Below, piece by piece: positions 1-8,214 of a DNA stretch of 64,000 nt. Numbering within the stretch: the first letter of the stretch is position 1; each line of letters starts with the position of its first letter. The DNA comes from Humibacter sp049446075 (GTDB lineage: Bacteria; Actinomycetota; Actinomycetes; Actinomycetales; Microbacteriaceae): positions 310,001 to 374,000 of the forward strand of contig NZ_JBMSEB010000002.1 of NCBI RefSeq assembly GCF_049446075.1, in the 5' to 3' direction. Position numbers and translations under genes: made by a program. The notes under the pieces were generated by a model. The model saw only the letters and a list, made by a program, of their open reading frames with translations, had not been told where the DNA came from and ran no database searches.

Positions 1-1010
1 GCCGAGATGACGGCGGCCCGGTGATGCGCAGGTGCGGTCGCGGTGATGATGCCGAGACCGCCCGCGTACATGAGGCTGTAGCCTCCGCCCGTGAGCACCG
101 AGGCCACGAGGAACATCGGCATCGAGTGCCCGAGTCCCGAGATCACAAGGGAGCCCATCCCGGCCAGGAGCGCGACCGGACCGAGGCCGAGCGCAACGCG
201 GGGCGGGACTCGCCGAGCTGCGATTGCCACTACACCGATCACGACGGCGGAGATCGCGATCACCGTTCCGTTCAGCAACGCGTTCGAGGACCGCAGCAGG
301 TCGGCCGCGACTTGCGCGCCAAGGGCGAGGAACACGGATCCGACCGCGTAGGCCGTCGAGACACCGAGTGCCCCGGCGGTGAACGCAAGGCGCACCCCTG
401 CAGGGACGCGGGGCACTCGTGGGCGCCAGGACGGGGCCTGGGCGTCCCGGACGCGTGGCAGGAACGTGGCGCAGGCACCGACCGCCAAGATCACGACGAG
501 CAGCACCCAGAACGTGAGATGCAACGGCTGCGGTGCGTACTGCACGAGGCCGCCACCGACGACCGTGGCAAGCGCGAGGCCGGCGGCCGTGGCAGCGGTC
601 ATCGTCGAGCTTGCGCGCGGCGCTCGCTGCGGGCCACCGAACTCGATCATCGCCGCGGCTGCTGGGCCAAGTGACAGCCCGACGCCCACGCCCATGAGCG
701 CGCGGCCGATGAGCACCTCGGGCAACCCAGTGGCCAGACCGAAGGTCAGCGTGCCGAGTGCCAGTGCCCCGAGCCCGAGCAGAATGGCGAATCGACGGCC
801 ACGACTGTCGGAGAGGTTGCCGAAGACCAGAAGCACCGGAATCAGCACGATCGGATAGATCGCGAAGATGAGCGTGCTCGTCGCCGCGCTGAGACCCCAC
901 AGCCGCTCGTACAGCGGGTACACGATCGTCGGGGCCCCGCTGGCCCACAGCGCGAGACCTGCGACGGCAGCGGCGGTCCAGAAGGAAGCGCGGGGCGAGA
1001 GCGTGGGCAT
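1..1010 (-). CDS. MFS transporter, C-terminus outside the window
   Basis: Membrane exporter of the major facilitator superfamily, probably a drug or sugar efflux permease. Translation from the ATG at 1010 stays open to the first base of the window, giving about 336 residues, so the C-terminal part is missing. Alternating hydrophobic segments are visible, and the family's motif A (GNLSDSRGRR) sits in the first cytoplasmic loop at residues 64-73. A GTG at 1016 is an alternative start. The gene is divergent from an HxlR regulator 55 bp away, an arrangement typical of a regulator controlling an adjacent efflux gene. The substrate cannot be read from the sequence. Confidence 0.85.
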   Translation of the reverse strand, partial: MPTLSPRASFWTAAAVAGLALWASGAPTIVYPLYERLWGLSAATSTLIFAIYPIVLIPVLLVFGNLSDSRGRRFAILLGLGALALGTLTFGLATGLPEVLIGRALMGVGVGLSLGPAAAAMIEFGGPQRAPRASSTMTAATAAGLALATVVGGGLVQYAPQPLHLTFWVLLVVILAVGACATFLPRVRDAQAPSWRPRVPRVPAGVRLAFTAGALGVSTAYAVGSVFLALGAQVAADLLRSSNALLNGTVIAISAVVIGVVAIAARRVPPRVALGLGPVALLAGMGSLVISGLGHSMPMFLVASVLTGGGYSLMYAGGLGIITATAPAHHRAAVIS

Positions 1011-1065
1011 GTCCACGACGCTAGCGCATCTGGATAGGAAATACCGACTCAGCTAGGATTGAGTC

Positions 1066-1530
1066 ATGAAGTCGTTGTCTCCGGTCAACCAGCGGTGCGG
1101 CATCGCCCGTTCCCTCGACGTGCTCGGCGAGAAGTGGACGCTGCTCGTCGTGCGCGACGTACGCCTGGGCTTCACGCGATTCCGGGACATCCGCGAACGG
1201 CTCGGGATCACGCCGGACGTACTCGCCGACCGGCTCGCCAAGCTGGTGGACCTCGGCGTGCTCGAGCGGCAGGCCTATCGCGACGATGGGGCCCGCACGC
1301 GTGACGAATACGTTCTCACCGCTTCCGGCGAAGAGCTCGCGCCTGTGCTCGCAGCCCTGCAGGCGTGGGGGAATCGACACCTGCCGAACGGGATGGAGCC
1401 GGCGTCGCGTTACGTGGCGGCGGACACACGTGAACCGCTGCACATCGCCTTCGTCGATTCCAACGGCTGCGAGCGCGACCTGGACCGCATCGACGTCGAG
1501 TTGCTGCCGCTGGCCCGCTCCGCGTCCTAG
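1066..1530 (+). CDS. HxlR-family winged-helix transcriptional regulator
   Basis: A 154-residue protein with the HxlR signature near the N-terminus: a Cys in 'NQRCGIAR', then 'LGEKWTLLVVRD', then the recognition region 'FRDIRERLGI' followed by 'VLADRLAKL'. This family senses redox state, aldehydes or small ligands and usually controls a neighbouring gene. The natural candidate is the divergent MFS transporter. A TAGGAT box at 1054-1059 leaves only 6 nt before the ATG and there is no ribosome binding site, so a leaderless transcript is likely. The residues after about 120 form a short extra tail. Confidence 0.85.
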   Translation: MKSLSPVNQRCGIARSLDVLGEKWTLLVVRDVRLGFTRFRDIRERLGITPDVLADRLAKLVDLGVLERQAYRDDGARTRDEYVLTASGEELAPVLAALQAWGNRHLPNGMEPASRYVAADTREPLHIAFVDSNGCERDLDRIDVELLPLARSAS

Positions 1531-1562
1531 ATCTGCTTCAACGGGCCTGCGAGGGTTTCAGC

Positions 1563-1798
1563 GCAACACGCTCCGCAATGCGGCGTGCACGCCGCCGAAC
1601 GCAACCACCCACCTAGCCAACCGCGGTGCGCCGCCGCTCGCGCGGCGCCCCATTGCACCAAATCTCTCGGAGCCCAAAGACCGGCGCAACCCAACCACGA
1701 GCCGTCCGCAACACGCTCCACAAGGCGGCGGCGTGTACGCCGCCGAACGCGACCACCCACCTAGCCAACCGCGGTGCGCCGCCGCTCGCGCGGCGCAC
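1563..1798 (-). repeat. Two copies of dispersed palindromic repeat family A
   Basis: Two direct copies (about 1563-1650 and 1708-1798) fill the gap between the convergent 3' ends of the HxlR gene and menA. Read on the minus strand, each copy starts with a core of arms GCGCCGC and GCGGCGC around the loop GCGAGCG. It then runs through ACCGCGGTTGGC and ends in GCGTGTTGCG. The same modules in the same order occur as a tandem array at 29520-29915 on the other strand. No convincing coding sequence is present in this 274-bp gap. Confidence 0.8.
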
Positions 1799-1804
1799 AA
1801 ATGA

Positions 1805-2776
1805 TCACAGTGGCGACCAAGCGAGCGCTGCACCGAGGAAGGCGGCGTAACCCAGTGCGCTGAACGACGTCAGCTGCAGCGCGATGATGAGTTCGCGTGG
1901 CGTGCGGGCGAACAGCGTGATGACGATGGCGGGCAGCGCGGCGATGAGCGTGAAGAAGCCCAGCCATCCGAGTGTGTACAGGAGGCTGATCACGGCCAGA
2001 ATCGCGAACGGCACCAACACGAAGATGGTGTAGAGCGTGCGCGACCATCCCTTGCCGACGAGCACCGCAAGCGTGCGCTTGCCCGCTTTCTTGTCCGCGT
2101 CGATGTCGCGGAGGTTGTTGACCATGAGCACGGCGCAGGCGAGCAGGCCGACGGCCACCGCTGACAGCCAAGCCACCTGCGACACGTTGAGCACCTGCAC
2201 GAACATGGTGCCTGCCGTGGCGACGAGGCCGAAGAACACGAAGACGAACACCTCACCGAGGCCGTAATACCCGTAAGGATGCCTGCCTCCGGTGTAGAAC
2301 CAGGCGGCGCCGATCGCGGCAGCACCGACGATGAGCAGCCACCACTGCTGCGAGGCGATCACGAGCAGAATGCCTGCGATCGCGGCGAGTGCGAAGAACA
2401 CGAGCGCGACCGTGAGCACGGCGCGCGGCTTCGCCTTGCCCGACCCGGTGAGCCTGCTGGGACCGACGCGGTAGGCATCCGTTCCGCGAATGCCGTCGGA
2501 GTAGTCATTCGCGTAGTTCACGCCGATCTGCAGGCAGAGCGCGACGGCGAGGCACAGCAGGGCGCGCACCCAATGGAACACGCCTGGGTTGCTGGCATCG
2601 ACCGCCGCGCCTGTGCCCACGAGCACGGGTGCGATCGCGAGCGGAAGTGTGCGCAGCCGTGCACCGCCGATCCAGTCCCGGAAGGTCGCGGGCGCGACGG
2701 CGCCCGGCCGTCCCGCCGGATGTCCGCCCTTGCGCTTCGACTTGGGCTTCGACCTGCTGCGCGCGCTGCTACTCAC
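1805..2776 (-). CDS. menA: 1,4-dihydroxy-2-naphthoate polyprenyltransferase
   Basis: Integral membrane UbiA-family enzyme that prenylates 1,4-dihydroxy-2-naphthoate, the penultimate step of menaquinone synthesis. The 323-residue protein has a basic N-terminal tail of about 30 residues and many membrane segments. It carries both Mg-diphosphate motifs: NDYSDGIRGTD at residues 90-100 and NLRDIDADKKAGKRT at 220-234. The start is a GTG; a TACAAT box on the minus strand (2785-2790) lies 8 nt upstream, suggesting a leaderless transcript. menE lies just upstream on the same strand, with menB and menC further on, which supports the assignment. Confidence 0.95.
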   Translation of the reverse strand: MSSSARSRSKPKSKRKGGHPAGRPGAVAPATFRDWIGGARLRTLPLAIAPVLVGTGAAVDASNPGVFHWVRALLCLAVALCLQIGVNYANDYSDGIRGTDAYRVGPSRLTGSGKAKPRAVLTVALVFFALAAIAGILLVIASQQWWLLIVGAAAIGAAWFYTGGRHPYGYYGLGEVFVFVFFGLVATAGTMFVQVLNVSQVAWLSAVAVGLLACAVLMVNNLRDIDADKKAGKRTLAVLVGKGWSRTLYTIFVLVPFAILAVISLLYTLGWLGFFTLIAALPAIVITLFARTPRELIIALQLTSFSALGYAAFLGAALAWSPL

Positions 2777-2818
2777 AAGGCGGCATTGTATCGACGGCGG
2801 CTAGGTGACAAGCCTCCG

Positions 2819-4084
2819 TCACTTCCCGTCGCCTGCAGCCGAGGATGGGACGCCGCCTCCGTGAGGCCCGGTTTGCTCGGCCACTAGCCGGGCGAGCGCG
2901 ATGCGATCCGGCTTGCCCGAGGCGAGATGGGGCATCCGGTCGACGGTGATCAGGAGTGCGGGGGCGGCGGCGTGGCCGAGTTCGGCCTGCACCGCGGCCC
3001 GGAGCTGGGCGAGATCGAACTGCGGGTGGCCGACGGCGACGACGGCTGGTACCTGACCCCATTCCTCGCTCGCCGCTGCGACCACGACCGCCTCGACGAG
3101 CCCTGGATGCCTGCGCACGGCACGCTCCACCGCGTCGAGTGACACCTTCTCCCCGCCGGAGATGATGACGTTGTCCGCCCTGCCGACGATGCTCACTCGG
3201 CCGTCGGGATCCACCGATCCGAGGTCGCCGGTTCGGTACCAGCGTGCGCCGTCTGCGGTGTGGAACGCGGCATGGGTTCGTTTCGTGTCGATGCGGCCGT
3301 CGGCATCCAGGTAGCCCTCGGCCAGCACGGGACCGGCGAGCTCGATCCGACCGTCTGCTTCGCGGGCACGGACCGTTCCGATCGGCACGCCGTCGTAGAC
3401 GCATCCGCCGGCGGTCTCGCTCGATCCATACGTTCGTACGATTCGTAAGCCTGCGTCCAGCGCGCGTTGCCGCAACTCCGGCTGCAGCGCCTGCCCGCCG
3501 ATGAGCAGCGCGTCGAAGCGACGAAGGACAGCCAGCACGTCCGGGTCGCCGTGAGCGGCGGCATCCATAGCGGCATCGAGCAGACGAGCAAGTTGCACGG
3601 GCACCAGCGAGGTGAAGCGCTGGTCGGAGTCGAGCGTCTCGGCGGCGGCGAAGAATGCTGCCGGGTCGAAGTGTCCGGGTGGAAGGATGACCGGCTCGGT
3701 TCCGGCCACGATCGAGCGCACCAGCACGTTGGCGCCGGCGATGTAGTGGGCGGGCAGCGCGAGCAGCCAGCGTGCGAGTCCCGGCTCCTGCCCCCCGATC
3801 GCACCCGCGGATGCCGCCGCGCTGGCCAGCAGAGCGTCCGCGCTGAGTGCCACCCGTTTCGGCGCGCCGGTGGAGCCCGACGTCTCGACGACGAGCGCCA
3901 CGTTGCGCGGCACCGAGGCGGGGAGTCCCGCCGTAGCATCGGCATCCGTCGTCCCGGATCTCGGGCCGGGCTCATGCTGCCGAGGCAACACGGCGGGCCC
4001 GTCGCCGGTCAGCGCACGGCGCAGTGCCAGGTACACCGCGTGCGGCTCGCCTGCGTCGACGACGATCAGCGGGCGGCTCACCAC
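2819..4084 (-). CDS. menE: o-succinylbenzoate-CoA ligase
   Basis: ATP-dependent ligase of the ANL superfamily that activates o-succinylbenzoate with CoA for naphthoate ring closure. The 421-residue protein shows the adenylate P-loop ETSGSTGAPK at residues 68-77, then RTYGSSETAGG, the YRTGDLG motif, and the hinge region 'GRADNVIISGGEKVS'. The length is somewhat short but normal for actinobacterial MenE. Two adjacent GTG codons (4084 and 4081) can serve as start; the second is 6 nt after a TAGCGT box, which favours a leaderless start there. It lies between menB and menA on the same strand. Confidence 0.93.
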   Translation of the reverse strand: MVSRPLIVVDAGEPHAVYLALRRALTGDGPAVLPRQHEPGPRSGTTDADATAGLPASVPRNVALVVETSGSTGAPKRVALSADALLASAAASAGAIGGQEPGLARWLLALPAHYIAGANVLVRSIVAGTEPVILPPGHFDPAAFFAAAETLDSDQRFTSLVPVQLARLLDAAMDAAAHGDPDVLAVLRRFDALLIGGQALQPELRQRALDAGLRIVRTYGSSETAGGCVYDGVPIGTVRAREADGRIELAGPVLAEGYLDADGRIDTKRTHAAFHTADGARWYRTGDLGSVDPDGRVSIVGRADNVIISGGEKVSLDAVERAVRRHPGLVEAVVVAAASEEWGQVPAVVAVGHPQFDLAQLRAAVQAELGHAAAPALLITVDRMPHLASGKPDRIALARLVAEQTGPHGGGVPSSAAGDGK

Positions 4085-4158
4085 TCCACGCTAGCCCGCT
4101 CCCCGGTTGCGCGTTGCAGTGCCGCTGTTACCGGAGCAGCAGCTTTCGGGCTCGCGCG

Positions 4159-4189
4159 CCGAGAACAGCAGCACTTCTGCTGTTCTCGG
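4159..4189. terminator. Perfect 13-bp hairpin between menB and menE
   Basis: Arms CCGAGAACAGCAG (4159-4171) and CTGCTGTTCTCGG (4177-4189) pair perfectly around a 5-nt loop. The structure sits in the 175-bp gap after menB and before menE, both leftward genes. No clear T-run follows on the minus strand, so it may be a weak terminator, an mRNA-stability element, or a binding site. Confidence 0.5.
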
Positions 4190-4259
4190 CCGCATCTGCT
4201 GTTTTCACTCGCGTCGAGTGTTTAACGGCGTCGAGTGCCGAACCGGACTGGCCGCGCGC

Positions 4260-5228
4260 TCAGTACTGCCAGGGAAACGGCGACCAGTCCGGTTCGCGTT
4301 TCTGCAAGAAGGCATCCCGGCCCTCGACCGCCTCATCGGTGCCGTACGCGAGCCGCGTGGCCTCGCCCGCGAACACCTGCTGGCCGACCAGGCCGTCGTC
4401 GACGGCATTGAACGCGTACTTGAGCATGCGGATGCTCGTGGGCGACTTGCCGAGGACGGTTCTGGCCCACTCGATCGCCGTCTTCTCGAGTTCCGCATGC
4501 GGAACGACCGCGTTCACGGCACCCATCTCGTAGGCGCGCTGCGCGGAGTACTCCTGGGCGAGGAAGAACACCTCGCGCGCGAACTTCTGCCCGATCTGCC
4601 TTGCGTAGTACGCACTCCCGTAACCGGCATCGAAGGAACCGACGTCGGCATCCGTCTGCTTGAACCTGCCATGCTCGGCGCTCGCGATGGTGAGGTCGCA
4701 CACCGCATGCAGCGAGTGGCCGCCTCCGGCAGCCCAGCCAGGGACGACGGCGATCACGACCTTGGGCATGAATCGGATGAGCCGTTGCACCTCGAGGATG
4801 TGAAGGCGTCCTAGGGCCGCGCGCTGGGGCTGGGGGCGGAGGTCATTTCCGGCCTCCGCCGCGACGCCAGCGCTCGCGCCAGTCTCGGGCGCCGGTTCGT
4901 ACTTGTACCCGTCGCGACCGCGGATGCGCTGGTCGCCTCCCGAGCAGAACGCCCAGCCGCCGTCTTTGGGGCTCGGGCCGTTGCCGGTGAGCAGTACGAC
5001 GCCGACGCGCGGGTTCTGACGTGCGTCGTCGAGCGCGGCGTAGAGCTCGTCGACCGTGTGCGGACGGAACGCATTGCGCACCTCCGGCCGGTCGAAGGCG
5101 ATGCGCGCGATGCGGCCATCGTTGGACAGGTGATAGGTGATGTCGGTGAAGCCCTGGTCGGCGGACCCACCTGCGGATGCCGGCGCCCACTGCCCCGCGT
5201 CGAACAGCTCCGAAACCTGCTGGTTCAT
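4260..5228 (-). CDS. menB: 1,4-dihydroxy-2-naphthoyl-CoA synthase
   Basis: Crotonase-fold enzyme that cyclises o-succinylbenzoyl-CoA to dihydroxynaphthoyl-CoA in menaquinone synthesis. From the ATG at 5228 the product is 322 residues. The oxyanion-hole segment AFCSGGDQR falls at about residues 93-101 and the second crotonase motif VPGWAAGGGHSLH at 162-174. A TAGTGT box on the minus strand (5236-5241) leaves 7 nt to this ATG, so the gene may be leaderless even though it follows the M20 hydrolase gene by only 10 bp. An insertion around residues 112-135 (Pro/Ala-rich) lengthens the protein relative to many MenB proteins. Confidence 0.95.
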   Translation of the reverse strand: MNQQVSELFDAGQWAPASAGGSADQGFTDITYHLSNDGRIARIAFDRPEVRNAFRPHTVDELYAALDDARQNPRVGVVLLTGNGPSPKDGGWAFCSGGDQRIRGRDGYKYEPAPETGASAGVAAEAGNDLRPQPQRAALGRLHILEVQRLIRFMPKVVIAVVPGWAAGGGHSLHAVCDLTIASAEHGRFKQTDADVGSFDAGYGSAYYARQIGQKFAREVFFLAQEYSAQRAYEMGAVNAVVPHAELEKTAIEWARTVLGKSPTSIRMLKYAFNAVDDGLVGQQVFAGEATRLAYGTDEAVEGRDAFLQKREPDWSPFPWQY

Positions 5229-5238
5229 GTACTCAACA

Positions 5239-6465
5239 CTACGGAGTTGCGCGGCCCAGCCACTCCCTGGCCCCCACGACGAGCGCCTGCACGCCCGTCT
5301 CGAGCGTGGGATGGATGAGCGGCGCGAAGTGCGGCGAGTGGTTCGAGGGGATGCCAGCATCCGTCGTTCCGTTCGACAGTGCCGTCGTGAAGAGCTGCGG
5401 GTCCAGGCCACCGAGCAGCCAGAACACGATCGGCGCGCCGGCAGCCGTGGCGAGCGCGCTGACGTCTTCGCTGCCCGTCACGCGCCCGGGGTCGATGACC
5501 CTGTTCGACCCGAATGCAGATCGGAAGGCCTGCACCGTGCGCGCGGTGGCTTCCTCGTCGTTGTGCAGCACGGGGAACGATTCGGTGAGCTCCACATCGG
5601 GAAGCCGCTCGGCACCGGATGCCGCGGCCTCCGCCTCGGCGATGCGCCGGATGCCTGCGATGACACGGTCTCGCACGCCCGTGTCGTAGGTGCGCACGTT
5701 GATGCCGAGCGTGGCATCCGGGGGGATGATGTTGCTCTTGGTTCCTGCATGCATGGTGCCGACCGTGACGACGGCTGTCTCGCCGCCTGCGATCTCCCGA
5801 GACACGATGGTCTGCAGGCGCATCACGGTGGCAGCCGCCATCACGACGGGGTCGACGGTCGCCTCCGGTCGCGAACCGTGGCCACCCTCGCCGTGCAGCG
5901 TGAGGATGAAGCCGTCGGTGGCGGCGAATGCCGGACCCGCGTGGGCACCGACGACGCCGGCGGGAGCGGGCGCCACGTGCTGGCCGAGCACGATGTCCGG
6001 CTTGGGGAACTTGTCGTAGAGGCCGTCGCCGATCATCTCGACGGCGCCGGATCCAAGCTCCTCAGCCGGCTGGAACACGAACACGACGGTCCCTGCCCAC
6101 TCATCCGTGCTACCGGCGAGCGCCTCCGCGGCGCCGAGCAGGCAGGCGACGTGCACGTCGTGACCGCACGCGTGCATGACCGGCACGTCGTTGCCGTCCG
6201 GATCGATGCCCCGCTCCCTGCTCGCATATTCGAGCCCGGTCTCCTCCTGCACGGGCAGGGCATCCATGTCGGCTCTCAAGAGCACCACCGGCCCCTCCCC
6301 GTTGGCGAGTACACCGACGACGCCGGTGCGGCCTACGCCTTCTGTCACCTCGATGCCCAGGTCTCGCATGCCATCCGCCGCGATCTTCGCCGTGCGATGC
6401 TCGCTGTACGACAGCTCCGGATGCTCGTGCAGATCCTTGTAGACGCGCTCCAGATCGATCGCCAT
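5239..6465 (-). CDS. M20-family amidohydrolase (hippurate hydrolase-like)
   Basis: Zinc metallo-amidohydrolase of the M20D group, which cleaves N-acyl amino acids or related amides in the cytoplasm. From the ATG at 6465 the product is 408 residues. RADMDALP at residues 64-71 and HACGHDVH at 98-105 carry metal ligands and a conserved Asp, and 'PAEELGSGA' carries the catalytic Glu region. GGGAGG lies 9 nt before this ATG and the family typically begins with a similar 'LHEHPELSYSE' segment, so I prefer it to an upstream in-frame ATG at 6540. It is inserted between menB and menC without an obvious role in menaquinone synthesis. Confidence 0.88.
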   Translation of the reverse strand: MAIDLERVYKDLHEHPELSYSEHRTAKIAADGMRDLGIEVTEGVGRTGVVGVLANGEGPVVLLRADMDALPVQEETGLEYASRERGIDPDGNDVPVMHACGHDVHVACLLGAAEALAGSTDEWAGTVVFVFQPAEELGSGAVEMIGDGLYDKFPKPDIVLGQHVAPAPAGVVGAHAGPAFAATDGFILTLHGEGGHGSRPEATVDPVVMAAATVMRLQTIVSREIAGGETAVVTVGTMHAGTKSNIIPPDATLGINVRTYDTGVRDRVIAGIRRIAEAEAAASGAERLPDVELTESFPVLHNDEEATARTVQAFRSAFGSNRVIDPGRVTGSEDVSALATAAGAPIVFWLLGGLDPQLFTTALSNGTTDAGIPSNHSPHFAPLIHPTLETGVQALVVGAREWLGRATP

Positions 6466-6642
6466 GCCGTCGTGCCTCCCTGCTTCGATGTTCGCCTGCC
6501 ACGCGTGCAGCCCTACTACCCGGTCTCCCCAGGCGGGCATGGCGCTGCGCTATCCACAGTCTGGAGCAAGCACCTGGCCCTGCGGCGTCATCAGCCGTAC
6601 CGTCTGGTGGAACTTGCACCACCACACGGAGAGAATGGAGGC

Positions 6643-7056
6643 ATGTTCGTGTCGGCCCAGACGCTTGCAACCCTGGCCAGCTTCGCAGCGGTGTTCCTCA
6701 CGCTGGCGGGCGGCTTCGGCTGGATCGTGCGCCGCTCCGACACGCAGTTTCAACGGCTCGCAGACAAGATCGACGAACGAGCGCGGGTGCTCGACGCGAA
6801 GATCGATGAGCAGGGGCGACTGCTGAACGCCAAGATCGACGAACACGGGCGACTGCTCGACGCCAAGATCGACGAACACGGGCGACTGCTGAACGCCAAG
6901 ATCGACGAACGAGGGCGGATCCTCGACGCCAAGATCGACGAGCAGACCCGGGCACTCAGCGCGAGGATGGACGCCCAAACGCACGAGCTCACCGAGGTCA
7001 AGATCGCCGTCGCGCGGCTGGAGGGCCCGCTTCCTCGCATCATCCCGGCACGCTGA
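6643..7056 (+). CDS. Single-pass membrane protein with a hendecad-repeat coiled coil
   Basis: Function unknown. The 137-residue protein has one N-terminal membrane segment (about residues 5-29). After it come seven consecutive 11-residue units from 42 to 118 of the form KIDE-x-GR-x-L-x-A; the last two diverge. Hendecad periodicity predicts a straight or slightly right-handed coiled coil, so the protein should be a membrane-anchored rod, probably oligomeric. GGAGG lies shortly before the ATG. A much longer reading frame extends upstream, but it overlaps the M20 gene and has no start signal. The gene lies between the divergent M20 hydrolase and menC, 12 bp before menC. Confidence 0.75.
   Translation: MFVSAQTLATLASFAAVFLTLAGGFGWIVRRSDTQFQRLADKIDERARVLDAKIDEQGRLLNAKIDEHGRLLDAKIDEHGRLLNAKIDERGRILDAKIDEQTRALSARMDAQTHELTEVKIAVARLEGPLPRIIPAR
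6766..6996 (+). repeat. 33-bp coding repeat, seven units
   Basis: DNA-level tandem repeat encoding the seven hendecads of the coiled-coil protein. Units 2-5 are nearly identical at the nucleotide level (AAGATCGACGAACACGGGCG or close variants at each start), which points to recent unit duplication. The last two units are more diverged. Confidence 0.85.
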
Positions 7057-7068
7057 CACACTGGGAAC

Positions 7069-8094
7069 ATGCCCTCCCGCCACGCAGCGCTTCCCCCAGC
7101 CGACCTTCCACCGTTGGACGACCTGCTGGCGGATGCCCGCGTCGTAGCGCTGCCCATGGTCACGCGGTTCCGCGGCATCACCGTGCGCGAAGCCCTCGTG
7201 ACGCAGGGTCCACGCGGGTGGACGGAGTTCTCGCCGTTCGTGGAGTACGACGATGACGAGGCATCCGCCTGGCTCGCCGCCGCCATCGACTTCGGCTGGG
7301 CCGACGATCCGGTTCCTCTGCGGGACTCGGTGGCAGTCAACGCGACGGTGCCGGCCGTTGCCGCAGGTGAGGCGGCATCCGTGCTCGCCCGCTATCCCGG
7401 TTGCCGGACCGCAAAGGTGAAGGTCGCCGAGCCGGGGCAACGGCTCGCCGACGACGTCGCCCGAGTGGCAGCTGTGCGCGACGTGCTCGGTGCCGAGGGC
7501 CGCATCCGTGTCGACGCCAATGCGCTGTGGAACGTGGACGAGGCCGAGCACGCCATCCACGCGCTCGCGCCGTTCGACCTGGAGTACGTCGAGCAGCCGT
7601 GCGCCTCCGTGGAGGAACTGGCGGAGGTTCGGCGCCGCGTGAAATACATGGGCATCCCGATCGCTGCAGACGAGAGCGTGCGCAAGGCATCAGATCCGCT
7701 CGCGGTTGCGCGGGCAGGGGCAGCGGATGTCCTGATCGTCAAGGCTCAGCCCCTCGGCGGCATCCGCTCTGCGCTGGAGATCATCCGTCTGGCCGGGCTG
7801 CCCGCCGTGGTGTCCAGCGCCATCGACACGTCTGTCGGGCTCTCCATGGGAGCGATGCTGGCGGCATCCGTTCCGCATCTCGAGTACGACTGCGGTCTTG
7901 GCACGGCGGCGATGCTGGCGGCGGATGTCACGCGCGAGCCGCTAACGCCCGTGGCCGGGCGCATCCCGGTGCGGCGCGTCGACGTCGACGATGCCCTCGT
8001 CGCCGAGCACGAAGCGGATGCCGACCGCCGCGATTGGTGGTTCACTCGCGTCGAGCGCTGCTACAGGCACCTGCAAGCCCGACCGAACCGCTGA
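7069..8094 (+). CDS. menC: o-succinylbenzoate synthase
   Basis: Enolase-superfamily dehydratase that makes o-succinylbenzoate, upstream of MenE and MenB in menaquinone synthesis. The 341-residue protein shows the expected active-site order: KVKV (general acid-base Lys), RVDANALWN (metal Asp), YVEQPC (metal Glu), ADES (metal Asp) and IVKAQPLGG (second Lys). Unlike menA, menE and menB it is on the plus strand. A CACACT box followed by 6 nt, and a GGGAA just before the ATG, both fit the chosen start. Its 3' end converges on the cytochrome c maturation operon. Confidence 0.93.
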   Translation: MPSRHAALPPADLPPLDDLLADARVVALPMVTRFRGITVREALVTQGPRGWTEFSPFVEYDDDEASAWLAAAIDFGWADDPVPLRDSVAVNATVPAVAAGEAASVLARYPGCRTAKVKVAEPGQRLADDVARVAAVRDVLGAEGRIRVDANALWNVDEAEHAIHALAPFDLEYVEQPCASVEELAEVRRRVKYMGIPIAADESVRKASDPLAVARAGAADVLIVKAQPLGGIRSALEIIRLAGLPAVVSSAIDTSVGLSMGAMLAASVPHLEYDCGLGTAAMLAADVTREPLTPVAGRIPVRRVDVDDALVAEHEADADRRDWWFTRVERCYRHLQARPNR

Positions 8095-8214
8095 GCGCAC
8101 CCGAGGTCGTAACCCGGACTGTCGGGCGTGCCCCGATCATCGAGACTCGGCGCACACGACGGGCGTCGGCGCGCTCTGGGGTGTCGGCACGCTCAAGGCG
8201 GCGATCGCGCGGGC

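Noticed and set aside
5137..6642. Long upstream extension of the coiled-coil protein frame
   Set aside because: It runs antisense to the M20 amidohydrolase, has no start signal, and the ribosome binding site and membrane helix both point to the ATG at 6643.
6766..6996. 33-bp repeats as a possible CRISPR-like array
   Set aside because: Units are contiguous with no spacers and encode an in-frame 11-residue protein repeat.
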